The notes below the pieces were generated by a model. That model was not told the DNA's origin. It saw only the letters and a program-made list of their open reading frames with translations, and searched no databases. This document shows positions 45,388-54,090 of a stretch of 64,000 nucleotides of DNA, in pieces. Both the position numbers and the translations under genes were made by a program. Source of the DNA: Streptomyces maremycinicus (GTDB lineage Bacteria > Actinomycetota > Actinomycetes > Streptomycetales > Streptomycetaceae); NCBI RefSeq assembly GCF_001184025.1, contig NZ_BBYG01000021.1, positions 186,001 to 250,000 of the forward strand. The letters are read 5' to 3'. How positions within the stretch are numbered: the first letter of the stretch is position 1; each line of letters opens with the position of its first letter.

Positions 45388-46907
45388 CGACCGGCCTCCT
45401 GCGTGGTGTTCAGAATGTTGACGCCCTTGAAGAGGGCCGACGGGCAGCCGTGCGACACCGCCGCGACCTGGCCCGGCTGGGCCTTTCCGCAGTTGAAGGC
45501 GCCGCCGAGGACGTACGTCTGCGGGCCGCCGACCGCCGCCATGGACCCCCAGAAGTCGGTGGTCGTCGCCTGGTAGGCCACGTCCCGCAGCTGGCCGGTG
45601 ATCCGTCCGTTCTCGATCCGGAAGAACCGCTGCCCGGTGAACTGGAAGTTGTAGCGCTGCATGTCGATGGACCAGGAGCGGTCGCCGACGACGTAGATGC
45701 CCCGGTCGACGCTGCCGATGAGACCCTCGGTCGACATCCCGGCCGGGTCCGGCCGCAGCGACACGTTGGCCATGCGCTGCACCGGGACGTGGTCGGGGGA
45801 GTCGGCGAAGGCGCATCCGTTGGACCGCTCGAACCCGGTCAGCTTCGCGATCCGCCGGTCCAGCTGGTAACCGACGAGCGTGCCGTCCTTCACCAGGTCC
45901 CAGGACTGGGCCTCGACGCCCTCGTCGTCGTAACCGACGGTCGCCAGGCCGTGCTCGGCGGTGCGGTCACCCGTGACGTTCATCAGGTCCGAGCCGTAGC
46001 GCAGCTTGCCGAGCTGGTCGAAGGTGGCGAAGGAGGTGCCGGCGTAGGCGGCCTCGTAGCCGAGGGCCCGGTCCAGCTCGGTGGCGTGCCCGATGGACTC
46101 GTGGATGGTCAGCCACAGGTTGGACGGGTCGACCACCAGGTCGTACAGCCCCGGCTCGACGCTCGGCGCCCGCATCTTCTCGGCGAGCAGCTCGGGGATC
46201 CGGGCGAGCTCGTCGTCCCAGTCCCACCCGGTGCCGGTGAGGTACTCCCAGCCGCGTCCGGCGGGCGGCGCGATGGTGCGCATCGACTCGAACTCGCCGC
46301 TCGACTCGTCGACCGACACCGCGGTCAGCGCCGGGTGCAGCCGCACCCGCTGCTGGGTGGTCACCGTGCCGGCCGTGTCGGCGTAGAACTTGTTCTCGTG
46401 GACGGTGAGCAGCGAGGCGTCCACATGGTTGATCCCGTTGGCCGCGAGCAGCCGCGCGCTCCAGTCGGCCAACAGCGCGGCCTTCTCCTCGTCGGGAACG
46501 GAGAACGGGTCGATCTCGTAGGACGAGATCCACGTCCTGTCGGCGTGCACCGGCTCGTCGGCCAGTTCCACCCGCTCGTCCGAACCGGCCGCCCTGATCA
46601 CCTGCGCGGAGAGCTTGGCCATCGCCACGGCCTGCGAGGCGACCCTGGCCGCGGCGTCCATCGTGAGGTCCACGCCGGACGCGAACCCCCACGTACCGCC
46701 GTGCACCACCCGCACCGCGTACCCGAGGTCGGTCGTGTCGGACGACCCGGAGGGCTTGGCGTCCCGCAGCCGCCAGGACGCGCTGCGCACCCGCTCGAAC
46801 CGGAAGTCCGCGTGCTCCGCCCCCAGCGCACGCGCGCGTGCGAGGGCGGCGTCGGCGAGGGCGCGTAGGGGTAGGGCCGTGAAACTTTCATCGATGCTGT
46901 GGGGCAC
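45384..46907 (-). CDS. tldD: TldD-type metallopeptidase
   Basis: 507 residues. Active subunit with zinc motif HESIGHATELD (HExxxH), upstream of GYEAAYAGTSFATFDQLGKLRYGSDLMNVTGD and the C-terminal VGDRSWSIDMQRYNFQFTGQRFFRIENGRI, family hallmarks. Forms a protease with the TldE-like partner downstream. Contains one copy of the CACGCGCGCGTG palindrome near its 5' end. ATG at 46907. Confidence 0.92.
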   Translation of the reverse strand: MPHSIDESFTALPLRALADAALARARALGAEHADFRFERVRSASWRLRDAKPSGSSDTTDLGYAVRVVHGGTWGFASGVDLTMDAAARVASQAVAMAKLSAQVIRAAGSDERVELADEPVHADRTWISSYEIDPFSVPDEEKAALLADWSARLLAANGINHVDASLLTVHENKFYADTAGTVTTQQRVRLHPALTAVSVDESSGEFESMRTIAPPAGRGWEYLTGTGWDWDDELARIPELLAEKMRAPSVEPGLYDLVVDPSNLWLTIHESIGHATELDRALGYEAAYAGTSFATFDQLGKLRYGSDLMNVTGDRTAEHGLATVGYDDEGVEAQSWDLVKDGTLVGYQLDRRIAKLTGFERSNGCAFADSPDHVPVQRMANVSLRPDPAGMSTEGLIGSVDRGIYVVGDRSWSIDMQRYNFQFTGQRFFRIENGRITGQLRDVAYQATTTDFWGSMAAVGGPQTYVLGGAFNCGKAQPGQVAAVSHGCPSALFKGVNILNTTQEAGR

Positions 46908-47149
46908 CTACGTGTCTCCCTGGTGTCGTCACGTGTGAGGGCTCGATCATGTCGCGCCCGGCAGCCCCGGACCACACGTTTCCGCCCCGCTTCCGCAAAC
47001 TTTCTGTAGAGACCCGACAGCCAGTCCGGTGAGCCACTGTCGGTGCCCGAATGTCCGTCGCGAGACGCTGACCGATAGGTTTCGAGGGAAGCCGCCCGCC
47101 CTGAAGCGTTGGGGCAGGTGCGTCAGACCCCTATCGAAAGGGTGATCCG

Positions 47150-47869
47150 TTGAGCCGCTCGGTTCTCGTCACCGGAGGAAACCGGGGCATCGGCCTCGCC
47201 ATCGCCCGCGCGTTCGCCGATGCCGGCGACAAGGTCGCGATCACGTACCGCTCGGGCGAGCCACCGGCCGCCCTGACGGATCTGGGCTGCCTGGCGGTCA
47301 AGTGCGACATCACCGACGCCGAGCAGGTGGAGCAGGCCTACAAGGAGATCGAGGCCGAGCACGGCCCCGTGGAGATCCTGATCGCCAACGCCGGCGTCAC
47401 CAAGGACCAGCTCCTGATGCGCATGTCCGAGGAGGACTTCACCTCGGTCGTCGACACCAACCTCACCGGCACCTTCCGCGTGGTCAAGCGCGCCAACCGC
47501 GCCATGCTGCGGGCCAAGAAGGGCCGGGTCGTCCTGATCTCGTCGGTCGTGGGACTCCTCGGCTCCGCCGGACAGTCGAACTACGCCGCCTCCAAGGCCG
47601 CCCTCGTCGGCTTCGCGCGGTCCCTCGCCCGTGAGCTGGGGTCGCGCAACATCACCTTCAACGTCGTCGCGCCCGGCTTCGTCGACACCGACATGACCAA
47701 GGTGCTCACCGACGAGCAGCGTGCGGGCATCGTCTCGCAGGTCCCGCTCGGCCGGTACGCGCAGCCGGAGGAGATCGCCGCGACGGTGCGGTTCCTCGCC
47801 TCGGACGACGCCTCGTACATCACTGGAGCCGTCATTCCCGTTGACGGCGGACTGGGAATGGGTCACTGA
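47150..47869 (+). CDS. fabG: 3-oxoacyl-ACP reductase
   Basis: NADPH-dependent reduction of 3-oxoacyl-ACP in fatty acid elongation. 239 residues. Cofactor motif TGGNRGIG (8-15), NAGVT (80-84), catalytic Ser132, Tyr145 and Lys149 (SNYAASKAAL). TTG start at 47150 follows GAAAGG. Five bp separate it from fabI, so the pair is one operon, as in mycobacterial mabA-inhA. Confidence 0.92.
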   Translation: MSRSVLVTGGNRGIGLAIARAFADAGDKVAITYRSGEPPAALTDLGCLAVKCDITDAEQVEQAYKEIEAEHGPVEILIANAGVTKDQLLMRMSEEDFTSVVDTNLTGTFRVVKRANRAMLRAKKGRVVLISSVVGLLGSAGQSNYAASKAALVGFARSLARELGSRNITFNVVAPGFVDTDMTKVLTDEQRAGIVSQVPLGRYAQPEEIAATVRFLASDDASYITGAVIPVDGGLGMGH

Positions 47870-47874
47870 TCACC

Positions 47875-48642
47875 ATGAGCGGAATTCTCGAGGGCAAGCG
47901 CGTCCTGATCACCGGCGTGCTGCTGGAGTCCTCCATCGCGTTCCACACCGCGAAGCTGGCCCAGGAGCAGGGTGCCGAGATCATCCTGACCGCGTTCCCG
48001 CGGCCCACGCTGACCGAGCGCATCGCCAAGAAGCTGCCGAAGCCCACCAAGGTCATCGAGCTCGACGTGACGAACGACGAGCACCTCGGCCGGCTGGCCG
48101 ACATCGTCGGCGAGGAGCTCGGCGGCCTCGACGGCGTCGTGCACTCCATCGGCTTCGCGCCGCAGGACGCCATGGGCGGCAACTTCCTCAACACGCCGTT
48201 CGAGTCGGTCGCCACGGCCATGCACGTCTCGGCGTTCTCCCTGAAGTCGCTCACCATGGCCTGTCTGCCGCTGATGCAGAACGGCGGCTCGGTCGTCGGC
48301 CTCACCTTCGACGCCTCCTTCGCCTGGCCGCAGTACGACTGGATGGGCCCCGCCAAGGCGGCCCTGGAGGCCACCAACCGCTACATGGCGCGTGACCTGG
48401 GCAAGCAGAACATCCGGTGCAACCTGGTCTCCGCCGGTCCCATCGGTTCCATGGCGGCGAAGTCCATCCCGGGCTTCTCCGAGCTGGCCTCCGTCTGGGA
48501 CAACCGCTCCCCGCTGGAGTGGGACCTCAACGACCCGGGCCCGGCCGGCCGCGGTGTGGTCGCGCTGCTGAGCGACTGGTTCCCGAAGACCACCGGCGAG
48601 ATCGTGCACGTCGACGGTGGCCTGCACGCCATCGGAGCCTGA
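47875..48642 (+). CDS. fabI: Enoyl-ACP reductase, InhA/FabI type
   Basis: NADH-dependent reduction of trans-2-enoyl-ACP, the last step of each fatty acid elongation round. 255 residues. Cofactor segment ITGVLLESSIAFHTAKLA (12-29); active-site Phe145 in TFDASFAWP, Tyr154, Met157 and Lys161 (YDWMGPAKAAL), matching InhA's Tyr-Met-Lys set. Target class of isoniazid/triclosan-type inhibitors in relatives. Ends with a strong terminator. Confidence 0.94.
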   Translation: MSGILEGKRVLITGVLLESSIAFHTAKLAQEQGAEIILTAFPRPTLTERIAKKLPKPTKVIELDVTNDEHLGRLADIVGEELGGLDGVVHSIGFAPQDAMGGNFLNTPFESVATAMHVSAFSLKSLTMACLPLMQNGGSVVGLTFDASFAWPQYDWMGPAKAALEATNRYMARDLGKQNIRCNLVSAGPIGSMAAKSIPGFSELASVWDNRSPLEWDLNDPGPAGRGVVALLSDWFPKTTGEIVHVDGGLHAIGA

Positions 48643-48658
48643 TCACCGGCACGCTCCC

Positions 48659-48699
48659 GACGCCCCGTTACCCCCGCCCGCGCGGGGGAACGGGGCGTC
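48659..48699 (+). terminator. Terminator after fabI
   Basis: Outer arms GACGCCCCGTT and AACGGGGCGTC (11 bp) and inner CCCCCGC/GCGGGGG, 17 bp past the stop. Confidence 0.9.
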
Positions 48700-48806
48700 A
48701 CCCGTTCGGCTCACCCGGCCGGGCGGGGCGGTGCCCCGGCAAGGCACTCTGAAGTGCGGGTTCCTTACCGCGCTTTCCTCCCCAGCACGGCCGAGGAGGT
48801 CCCCTT

Positions 48807-49160
48807 GTGCGCCTGTCTCGCAGCCTGGCCCCAGTGACCGTCGCCGTCTGTCTCGTCCTGTCGCTGCCGTACGACGCGCTGCCGCACGCGCGCGTGGCGG
48901 CCGGGCAGGCCACCGCCGAGCGTGAGGATCCCTTCGGCGCGGAGTGCCGCACCGAGGTGCTCGGCTCCCGCGTCGTCGCCTACTGCCACAACCCCTACGC
49001 CGACACCGACCGCGTCCGCCTGCACATCGAGTGCGAGCGCTGGTGGGATCTCGACACCGACGGCACCCCCGTCGATGTGGGCCCCGCCCTGACCGTACGG
49101 CTCACCGGCCGGTGCTGGAAGGAGGTCCGCTCGGCCTGGGTCAGCCACCAGAAGCGGTGA
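48807..49160 (+). CDS. Small secreted protein, unknown
   Basis: 117 residues. Signal peptide at 1-30 or so (MRLSRSLAPVTVAVCLVLSLPYDALPHA), then a polar domain with four Cys in C-x(12)-C-x(16)-C-x(27)-C-like spacing (ECRTEV, AYCHN, IECERWW, GRCWKEV), likely two disulfides. GTG start at 48807. Its end overlaps the end of the convergent GntR gene by 20 bp. No recognised family. Confidence 0.7.
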   Translation: MRLSRSLAPVTVAVCLVLSLPYDALPHARVAAGQATAEREDPFGAECRTEVLGSRVVAYCHNPYADTDRVRLHIECERWWDLDTDGTPVDVGPALTVRLTGRCWKEVRSAWVSHQKR

Positions 49161-49830
49161 ACCGTCCGGGCCGGCACAGCAGCGGATAGCCGGCCGCCTC
49201 GACGGCGGCGGCCTCCGCGTCACCCGCGCGGATCGCGTCCACCAGCCGGGTGTGGTCCATGTACGTCTCCGGCGTGAGCTCGTCGCCGACGTCGTCGCGC
49301 AGCCAGTCCCGCAGCACCTCGCCGAGGTCCGCGTACATCGCCGTCATGACGTCGTTGTGGGAGGCCGCCACCACCGCCAGGTGGAAGGTCGCGTCCGCCG
49401 CCACGAACGCCTCCTTGTCGCCCGAGTCCCAGGCCTCCTCGCGCCGCAGGAGGAGCGCGTCCAGGTGTCTGAGGTCCCTCTCCGTGCGCCGTCCGGCCGC
49501 CAGCTTCGCCGCGCTCGACTCCAGCGTGGCGCGCAGCTCGGCGATGTGCCCGGGGTCGGCGTCGGCGAAGCGGCGGTGCATCACGCCCGCGAGTTCGCTG
49601 GTCGCCACGACGTACGTGCCCGAGCCCTGCCGGATGTCCAGCAGGCCGTTGTGCGCGAGCGCCCGGACGGCCTCGCGGACCGTGTTGCGGGCGACGCCCA
49701 GCTGTTCGACCAGCTCGGGCTCGGTGGGGATCCGTGCGCCGACCGGCCACTCGCCCGAGGTGATCTGGGTGCGCAGCGCGGCGATGACCTGTTCGGACAG
49801 CGCCGAGCGGCGGGGATGGCTCAGGGGCAT
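49141..49830 (-). CDS. FadR-subfamily GntR transcriptional regulator
   Basis: 229 residues. N-terminal winged helix-turn-helix (RSALSEQVIAALRTQITSGEWPVGARIPTEPELVEQLGVARNTVREAVRAL, about 8-58) with RQGSGTYV in the wing, and a C-terminal FCD domain with ligand/metal-type His residues (ATFHLAVVAASHN and DHTRLVDAIRAGDAEAA). Probably represses the divergent MFS gene via the palindrome at 49884-49898. Ligand unknown. ATG at 49830. Confidence 0.9.
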   Translation of the reverse strand: MPLSHPRRSALSEQVIAALRTQITSGEWPVGARIPTEPELVEQLGVARNTVREAVRALAHNGLLDIRQGSGTYVVATSELAGVMHRRFADADPGHIAELRATLESSAAKLAAGRRTERDLRHLDALLLRREEAWDSGDKEAFVAADATFHLAVVAASHNDVMTAMYADLGEVLRDWLRDDVGDELTPETYMDHTRLVDAIRAGDAEAAAVEAAGYPLLCRPGRFTASGG

Positions 49831-49883
49831 GGCACACCTTCGCACGGCTGGGGCGGCCGAGGGGAACCCGGGCATGGACAACC

Positions 49884-49898
49884 AATCATCCCATGATT
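49884..49898. promoter_or_regulatory. Operator-like palindrome between GntR and MFS genes
   Basis: AATCAT-CCC-ATGATT, perfect 6+3+6 inverted repeat 54 bp upstream of the GntR start and 15 bp upstream of the MFS start. It directly precedes TATGAT (49900-49905), a -10 match for the MFS gene. Confidence 0.6.
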
Positions 49899-49912
49899 CT
49901 ATGATGGGCGGC

Positions 49913-51277
49913 ATGGCTAGCGAGCAGACCCGGACGACGACACCCCCGCCCCTTCGCGCGTCGGCGGAGGGCGCGCCCGGACGCACGGCCGCCCGCGCGG
50001 GGGACCGGAGGACCCGGCTGCTCGTCGTCGGCATCGTGCTGGCCGCCCTCAACCTGCGGCCCGCCATCACGAGCCTCGGCGCCCTCCTCGAAGAGGTGCG
50101 CGACGGGCTCGGCATGAGCGGCAGCGTGGCCGGGCTGCTCACCTCGGTGCCCCCGCTCTGCTTCGCCGTCTTCGGCGTCATGGCGCCGCGACTCGCCCGC
50201 CGCTTCGGGCCCGGCGCGGTGGTGTGCGCCGGCATGGCGGCCATCACGGCGGGACTGCTCCTGCGTCCCTACGCGGGCGGCACGGCGGGCTTCCTCGCCG
50301 CCAGCGCCCTCGCCCTCATGGGCATCGCCGTCAGCAACGTCCTGATGCCGGTCATCGTCAAGCGGCACTTCCCCGACCGGGTCGGCTCCATGACCGGCCT
50401 GTACTCGATGGCCCTCGCCCTGGGCACCTCCGCGGCCGCCGCCGTCACCGTGCCCATGACCGAGGCGCTGGGCGGCAGTTGGCGGACCGGCCTCGTGCTG
50501 TGGGCGGGCCTGGCGGCGGCCGCCCTCCTGCCCTGGCTGCCGCTCGCCCGCAATCGCGGGACGGCTCCGGGCGGCGGGCGTCCGGCGGGGGAGCGGTCCG
50601 AGGGGGCGCGGCCCACGGGGGAGCCGCCGGAGACGGGCCCGCGGCCCGCCCCGGGGGCCCACGCGCGCGTGCCGCAGCCGTCGGCCGCCCCGCTGCGCAT
50701 CACCCGCAGCCGTACCGCCTGGGCGCTCGCCGTCTTCTTCGGCCTCCAGGCCACCGCCGCGTACATCACCATGGGCTGGATGCCGCAGATCTTCCGGGAC
50801 GCGGGAGTGCCCGCGAGCACGGCCGGACTGCTGCTCGCCGTGACGATGGCCATGGGCGTGCCGCTGGCCTTCGTCATCCCGCGCGTCGCCACCCGGCTGC
50901 CGCACCAGGGCCCGATCGTGCTCGCGCTCGGCGGCTGCGGCCTCGTCGGGTACGCCGGCCTGTATCTCGCGCCGGCCGGCGGCGCCTGGGCCTGGGCCCT
51001 GCTGCTCGGCATCGCCAACTGTGCCTTCCCACTGGCCCTCACCATGGTCGGGATGCGCGCCAGGACCGGCACGGGCGTCACTCAGCTGTCGGCGTTCGCG
51101 CAGAGCACCGGCTATCTGATCTCCATCCCCGGCCCGCTCCTGGTGGGGGTGCTCTACCAGCACAGCGGCGGCTGGGGGCTGCCCCTCGCGCTCATGGCGG
51201 GCCTGATGATCCCGCAGACGGTCGTGGGTTTCCTGGCCGGCCGGGACCGCACGGTGGAGGAGGAGGCCGCCCGCTGA
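49913..51277 (+). CDS. MFS transporter, CynX/NimT-like
   Basis: 454 residues, 12 predicted helices in two halves with a long Gly/Pro/Arg-rich central loop (about 205-255). LNLRPAITSLGALLEEVR and MGWMPQIFRDAG mark the CynX/NimT subfamily (cyanate, nitroimidazole exporters). Substrate unknown. ATG at 49913 is 7 bp after a TATGAT -10, suggesting leaderless mRNA; ATGs at 49901 and 49904 are in frame but overlap the -10. Followed by a 38-residue membrane protein. Confidence 0.85.
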   Translation: MASEQTRTTTPPPLRASAEGAPGRTAARAGDRRTRLLVVGIVLAALNLRPAITSLGALLEEVRDGLGMSGSVAGLLTSVPPLCFAVFGVMAPRLARRFGPGAVVCAGMAAITAGLLLRPYAGGTAGFLAASALALMGIAVSNVLMPVIVKRHFPDRVGSMTGLYSMALALGTSAAAAVTVPMTEALGGSWRTGLVLWAGLAAAALLPWLPLARNRGTAPGGGRPAGERSEGARPTGEPPETGPRPAPGAHARVPQPSAAPLRITRSRTAWALAVFFGLQATAAYITMGWMPQIFRDAGVPASTAGLLLAVTMAMGVPLAFVIPRVATRLPHQGPIVLALGGCGLVGYAGLYLAPAGGAWAWALLLGIANCAFPLALTMVGMRARTGTGVTQLSAFAQSTGYLISIPGPLLVGVLYQHSGGWGLPLALMAGLMIPQTVVGFLAGRDRTVEEEAAR

Positions 51278-51326
51278 CGGCCGACCCCGGGGCGGCGCCG
51301 GGGGAGCGGGGTGCGAGACTTGCCGT

Positions 51327-51443
51327 ATGCCCATGCTCGACCCGAACCCGCAGAACGGTCAGAAGAAGATGCTGATCGTCTTCGGCTCGTTCCTCGCCAT
51401 CTTCGTCGTCATCGCCGTCATCGCGACCATCGCCTCACCCTGA
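51327..51443 (+). CDS. 38-residue MFS-associated membrane peptide (SGM_5486-like)
   Basis: Encodes MPMLDPNPQNGQKKMLIVFGS then a single hydrophobic helix ending TIASP. It lies 49 bp after the MFS transporter. I recall that Streptomyces genomes annotate very short proteins with this arrangement as SGM_5486 family transporter-associated proteins. Likely co-transcribed; function unknown. Confidence 0.7.
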   Translation: MPMLDPNPQNGQKKMLIVFGSFLAIFVVIAVIATIASP

Positions 51444-51579
51444 CGGTCCGGCCGTGCCGGTCTCCCGCCGTGACGGGCCCTCCCTGCCAGTAGGCCGTGA
51501 CGACCTCGCCAGTAGGCCGTGACGACCTCGCACTGCCTGTCCGGCCGCGACGACCCGCCCTGACGGTCCGGCCGTGCCG
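51438..51579. repeat. Direct and tandem 22-bp repeats
   Basis: A 22-bp segment beginning CCCTGACGGTCCGGCCG occurs at 51438-51459 and 51558-51579. Between them a 22-bp unit beginning CCAGTAGGCCGTGACG is tandemly duplicated (51487-51508, 51509-51530). The 51444-51795 gap otherwise contains a G/C-rich palindromic patch near 51640-51665 and no gene. Confidence 0.85.
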
Positions 51580-51795
51580 ACCGGACCGGGCCGCCCGCGC
51601 GCGATGCCGTCCGGGCAGCCGAGGACGACCGGGGTGGGGTTAACCCCCCTGTCCCCTAGGGGGTGAGGGTCAGGGTCAAGTGGGTGGATCACCGGATGGG
51701 TTGAGGGCCGCCGATTCCGTAACTTCGAGATGTGACCGCGCGACGCGGATCACCTGCCGAGGTCCACGGACCACTCGAAGACAGCGGAGGCACCC

Positions 51796-52002
51796 ATGTC
51801 GGCCCCTACGCACACCCGGCCCCACCCGGCCGCCCCGGGCGGCGTCGACACCTGGCTGCCCTGGTGGGCCCTCGCCCTCCCGACCCTCGCCTTCATCACC
51901 CTGCTCGTGCTGATACTGAACCCCGCCGACGCCCGGGCGGCCACCGGAGACCCGGCGATCACGCACCTCGTCGAGCGCGTGCAACTGCTGGTCACCCGCT
52001 AG
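51796..52002 (+). CDS. Small single-pass membrane protein, unknown
   Basis: 68 residues: a polar Pro/His-rich start, one helix (about 19-41, DTWLPWWALALPTLAFITLLVLIL), and a short amphipathic tail HLVERVQLLV. ATG at 51796 is 11 bp after GGAGG, a little far. No family recognised; stands alone before the phosphatase gene. Confidence 0.65.
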   Translation: MSAPTHTRPHPAAPGGVDTWLPWWALALPTLAFITLLVLILNPADARAATGDPAITHLVERVQLLVTR

Positions 52003-52081
52003 GGCGGAGCTCAGGACCGCTGGTGAAGCCGCATGTCAACTCCCTGCGCCCCATGGCCTGTTTCATGCGAAGCTGGGACTC

Positions 52082-52600
52082 ATGAGCGTCGCAGAACCCC
52101 GCAGGATCGTCCTCTTCCGCCATGCGAAAGCCGACTGGCCGCAGGTGACCGACCATGAGCGTCCGCTCGCTGAGCGGGGCCGCAAGGACGCCGCCGTCGC
52201 CGGACGCAGACTGGTGGACAGCGGTATCCCGGTCGACCTGGCCATCTGCTCCACCGCGGTCCGCACCCGGGAGACGTGGAAACTCGCGGTCCACGAGTTC
52301 CCGCAGCGGCCGAAAACCGTCTACGAGGAGCGGATCTACGAGGCCTCCCCGGGCGAGCTGATCGCCTTGCTCAACGAGACCCCCGACGACGTGCGCGACG
52401 TCGTCCTGATCGGCCACAACCCGGGCATCCAGGGCCTCGCCGACATCCTCTCCGGCCGGAGCGACGGCGACGCCGGCGAGCGGATGCGCCGCCGGGGATT
52501 CCCGGCCGCCGCCTTCGCCGTCGTCTCCTTCGACGGCTCCTGGAAGTCCCTGGAACCGGGCGTGGCCACGCTGCTCGACTACTGGGCGCCCTCCGAGTGA
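52082..52600 (+). CDS. Histidine phosphatase (SixA-like)
   Basis: 172-residue member of the histidine phosphatase superfamily. The phospho-accepting RHAKA motif lies at 13-17 (His14), followed by an ERPLAERGRKDAA stretch and the second His in GHNPGIQGL (about 115). Similar to SixA, which dephosphorylates HPt domains, but substrates vary widely. Convergent with serB and separated by a strong bidirectional terminator. Confidence 0.85.
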   Translation: MSVAEPRRIVLFRHAKADWPQVTDHERPLAERGRKDAAVAGRRLVDSGIPVDLAICSTAVRTRETWKLAVHEFPQRPKTVYEERIYEASPGELIALLNETPDDVRDVVLIGHNPGIQGLADILSGRSDGDAGERMRRRGFPAAAFAVVSFDGSWKSLEPGVATLLDYWAPSE

Positions 52601-52616
52601 CCCACCCGGCACGCGC

Positions 52617-52648
52617 GAGGGCCCGGCACCGTGCGGTGCCGGGCCCTC
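52617..52648. terminator. Bidirectional terminator between phosphatase and serB
   Basis: Perfect 15-bp arms GAGGGCCCGGCACCG and CGGTGCCGGGCCCTC around a 2-nt centre; 17 bp past the phosphatase stop and between convergent genes. Confidence 0.9.
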
Positions 52649-52714
52649 TGCGTCCGGCGGGGAAGCCGAGCGCGCCGGTACCCCGTCTCCTCGCCACGCT
52701 CCGCGTGGCCGCGA

Positions 52715-53929
52715 CTACTGCTCGTCGTGCGTCTCCGCGGCCTCGACCTCTTCACGGGTGATGCCGAGCAGATACAGGACGGTGTCCAGGAACGGCACGT
52801 TCACCGCCGTGTGCGCCGCCTCGCGCACCACCGGCTTGGCGTTGAAGGCCACCCCGAGTCCGGCCGCGTTCAGCATGTCGAGGTCGTTGGCGCCGTCACC
52901 GATCGCCACGGTCTGGGAGAGCGGCACGCCCGCCTCGGCGGCGAACCGGCGCAGCAGCCGCGCCTTGCCCGCCCGGTCCACGATCTCGCCGGTGACCCGG
53001 CCCGTCAGCCTGCCGTCGACGATCTCGAGCGTGTTGGCCTGCGCGAAGTCCAGCCCCAGCCGCTCCTGGAGATCGTCCGTGACCTGGGTGAAGCCGCCGG
53101 AGACGACGCCGACCTGGTAGCCGAGCCGCTTCAGCGTCCGGATCAGGGTGCGCGCGCCCGGCGTCAGCCTGACCTCGGCGCGCACCTTGTCCACGACCGA
53201 GGCGTCCAGTCCCGCCAGCAGCGCCACGCGGGCGTGCAGGGACTGCTCGAAGTCGAGCTCACCACGCATCGCGGCCGCCGTCACCTCGGCGACCTCGGCC
53301 TCGCAGCCGGCGTGCGCGGCGAAGAGCTCGATCACCTCGTCCTGGATCAGGGTCGAGTCGACATCCATGACGACGAGCCGCTGGGCCCGCCGGTACAGGC
53401 CCGCGTCCACCACCGCGACGTCCACGCCCAGCGCCGCCGCGTCCGTGACCAGGGCGGTGCGCAGGAGCGCGGTCTCCACACCGGAGACGGCGAACTCGAC
53501 GGCGGTGACGGGGTACTTGGCGAGCCGGAAGATACGGTCGATGTTCCCGCCGGCCTTGGTGATCTTCGCGGCCACCGCCGCCGTGGCCTGCGCGGTGAGG
53601 GGATGCCCGAGCACCGTGACCAGCGACCGGCCCAGGCCGCGCGGCCGGTTGTCACCGATGCCGGAGATGATCTCGGCCTGCATCTTCATCGACTCGGCCC
53701 AGCTGTGGACCGTCGACCGCAGTTCCCCCTCATGGCCGGTCGGCGGCTCGGTCACGAGCGCGCACAGCACCATCCGGCCTCGGGTGACGACCTGCTCGAT
53801 GTCGACCACGTCGACGGAGAAGGCGGCGAGGGTGTCGAAGAGGCCGGCCGTGATGCCCGGCCTGTCCTTGCCGAAGATCTTGACAAGGAGGGTGGGAACG
53901 TCAGAGGACGAAGTCTGCAAAGCGCTCAT
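52715..53929 (-). CDS. serB: Phosphoserine phosphatase
   Basis: Removes phosphate from phosphoserine, the last step of serine synthesis. 404 residues. N-terminal ACT-type regulatory region (TLLVKIFGKDRPGITAGLFDTLA, 13-35) and a second ACT-like segment to about 170; HAD phosphatase domain with nucleophile Asp189 (MDVDSTL), Lys/Ser motifs (VVSGGFT) and GDGANDLDM near 340. ACT domains suggest serine feedback. Confidence 0.94.
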   Translation of the reverse strand: MSALQTSSSDVPTLLVKIFGKDRPGITAGLFDTLAAFSVDVVDIEQVVTRGRMVLCALVTEPPTGHEGELRSTVHSWAESMKMQAEIISGIGDNRPRGLGRSLVTVLGHPLTAQATAAVAAKITKAGGNIDRIFRLAKYPVTAVEFAVSGVETALLRTALVTDAAALGVDVAVVDAGLYRRAQRLVVMDVDSTLIQDEVIELFAAHAGCEAEVAEVTAAAMRGELDFEQSLHARVALLAGLDASVVDKVRAEVRLTPGARTLIRTLKRLGYQVGVVSGGFTQVTDDLQERLGLDFAQANTLEIVDGRLTGRVTGEIVDRAGKARLLRRFAAEAGVPLSQTVAIGDGANDLDMLNAAGLGVAFNAKPVVREAAHTAVNVPFLDTVLYLLGITREEVEAAETHDEQ

Positions 53930-54050
53930 GGTGTACCCACCGTATCCGGCACCCCGTGCCGCGCGCCGCCGAGGTCCGCCTGACGGACGGGGAACAGTGG
54001 ATGGCGGCGAGACGGCGAGTTCCTCAACGGTCGGCTGCGGGCGTGCCCAG

Positions 54051-54090
54051 CGCGTTGAGGGCCCGCGCGGACCCGCGGGCCCTCAACGCG
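54051..54090 (-). terminator. Terminator overlapping the end of the streptophobe gene
   Basis: Perfect 17-bp arms CGCGTTGAGGGCCCGCG and CGCGGGCCCTCAACGCG with a 6-nt loop; the stop codon of the minus-strand gene lies within the stem. Confidence 0.85.
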
